64,000 nt of DNA from IMG/VR virus record IMGVR_UViG_3300046318_000260, positions 1-64,000 of that record, one strand, 5' to 3'. Both the position numbers and the translations under genes were made by a program. This document shows positions 63,387-64,000 of the stretch, one piece after another. A model generated the notes under the pieces. The model did no database searches. It had not been told where the DNA came from and saw only the letters and a list, made by a program, of their open reading frames with translations. The stretch comes from a virus. Position 1 is the first letter of the stretch. Each line of letters starts with the position of its first letter.

Positions 63387-64000
63387 TATCTAAGTGCATT
63401 TTGTCCATCATCTGAACCATCACCTGGTACAGATAAAGACATTGTTAATTCTTTTACTACAAACTGTTCTACTTCAGAAAATAAATATTCAGGTAAAACA
63501 AATTCATCATCTTGTCTTATCAAACAAGGATCAGTTTCACATGTCTCAACTTGACCATCAAAGATTGCTTCAATTCTAATAGCATCCCAATCTACATTAG
63601 GACAATAGATATAACCATTAAGATACCAGAAGTATTGTTTTCTGTTATACTTAAATGTTGTTGATCTTGTAATAGATGCCCATGTTCCAGGATCTGTTCT
63701 AAACATTTCAATTGTACCATCTATTGATGATGTGGTACGGATAAGTGGCCCAAACATTCCATTAAGAATAGTTGGTAGTTTTTCTTTTGACCTTTTGAAG
63801 TAACACTCAGAGTAAACCCCAATACAACCTGCCTCAACTTTATCAACATCAATCAGCTCCACATAAGGCATGACCTTAAAGATCTGACTCATCTTCATAA
63901 GTCTAAATTGATTATCTTCTCTCTTGATTAATGTCTGTGCATACTTCATTAGAGAATAGTAGATTGTTCTATCAGTTAAGAAGGGATCTTCTTTAACTGC
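63386..64000 (-). CDS. ring / P22 gp4-like tail protein (N-terminus beyond window)
   Basis: The frame stays open rightward of the first ATG (63949) to the window edge (AVKEDPFLTDRTIYYSL-MKYAQTL), so the true start is probably outside and the protein longer than 187 aa. MKYAQTLIKREDNQFR is typical of an internal helix in crAss-like ring or tail-tube proteins. The rest is beta-rich (YIYCPNVDWDAIRIEAIF), with a C-terminal VKELTMSLSVPGDGSDDG end. It would join portal to tail. Confidence 0.65.
   Translation of the reverse strand, partial: AVKEDPFLTDRTIYYSLMKYAQTLIKREDNQFRLMKMSQIFKVMPYVELIDVDKVEAGCIGVYSECYFKRSKEKLPTILNGMFGPLIRTTSSIDGTIEMFRTDPGTWASITRSTTFKYNRKQYFWYLNGYIYCPNVDWDAIRIEAIFDGQVETCETDPCLIRQDDEFVLPEYLFSEVEQFVVKELTMSLSVPGDGSDDGQNALR

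Noticed and set aside
1-64000. CRISPR arrays, tRNA genes, rRNA genes
   Set aside because: No regularly spaced repeats and no cloverleaf with CCA or T-loop consensus were seen on reading; a tRNAscan search would settle tRNA.
1-64000. Stop-codon reassignment as in some crAss-like phages
   Set aside because: TAA, TAG and TGA all end genes at sensible junctions with overlapping starts, and long genes contain no in-frame stops to explain.

Overview
The window looks like about two thirds of a crAss-like phage genome (order Crassvirales, podovirus-like phages of Bacteroidetes). The evidence is the overall layout and the protein content. A rightward replication and recombination block (about 1-25 kb, + strand) converges on a leftward virion block (25-64 kb, - strand) dominated by giant genes. 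One of these carries a degenerate multi-subunit-type RNA polymerase active site (RIPVQGL...GADFDVD), as in the crAss-like virion RNA polymerase of phage phi14:2. DNA is AT-rich, Shine-Dalgarno sites are essentially absent, and standard stop codons are used. No homology search was possible; family calls are from motif recognition.

Left arm (1-4.6 kb): small membrane and hypothetical genes surround a fractured spore-photoproduct-lyase-like radical SAM gene. It is encoded as two separate proteins ending and beginning in the two halves of a split intein, with an HNH endonuclease gene on the opposite strand between them. The split falls exactly on the third cysteine of the CxxxCxxC cluster-binding motif, so the active site exists only after protein trans-splicing. 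A lone leftward gene (4324-4629) faces the uracil-DNA glycosylase gene across overlapping divergent promoter-like elements.

Replication block (4.6-25 kb): uracil-DNA glycosylase, possible helicase accessory protein, SF4 helicase, RecA-like AAA_24 NTPase, likely single-stranded-DNA-binding protein, TOPRIM primase, GIY-YIG-like nuclease, a VWA-metallopeptidase/MoxR-ATPase pair, PD-(D/E)XK nuclease and a compact family B DNA polymerase. Next come MazG-like, 2OG-oxygenase-like and hotdog thioesterase-like genes. Five rho-independent terminators punctuate the block. A free-standing HNH gene (11801-12553) sits between two copies of a 16-base direct repeat.

Virion block (25-64 kb, leftward, transcribed from right to left): a ring/tail-tube gene cut by the window edge, a second ring protein, an 1815-aa muzzle/P22-gp10-like protein, three Gly-Gly-motif-rich probable cargo proteins (444, 1289 and 762 aa), then 975 aa, 1865 aa, the 3203-aa RNA polymerase/zincin and a 1951-aa zincin-LysM-transmembrane protein. 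A 45-aa basic protein ends the block. Three transcription units here share an upstream motif, AAAATTT-N2/3-TATATTTA, 16-22 bases before the start codon.

Points that stand out: the split-intein radical SAM locus; the shared late promoter-like motif; paired zincin motifs in co-packaged giant proteins; recurrent Gly-Gly and shared N-terminal motifs in cargo proteins; and very strong CpG depletion along the window.
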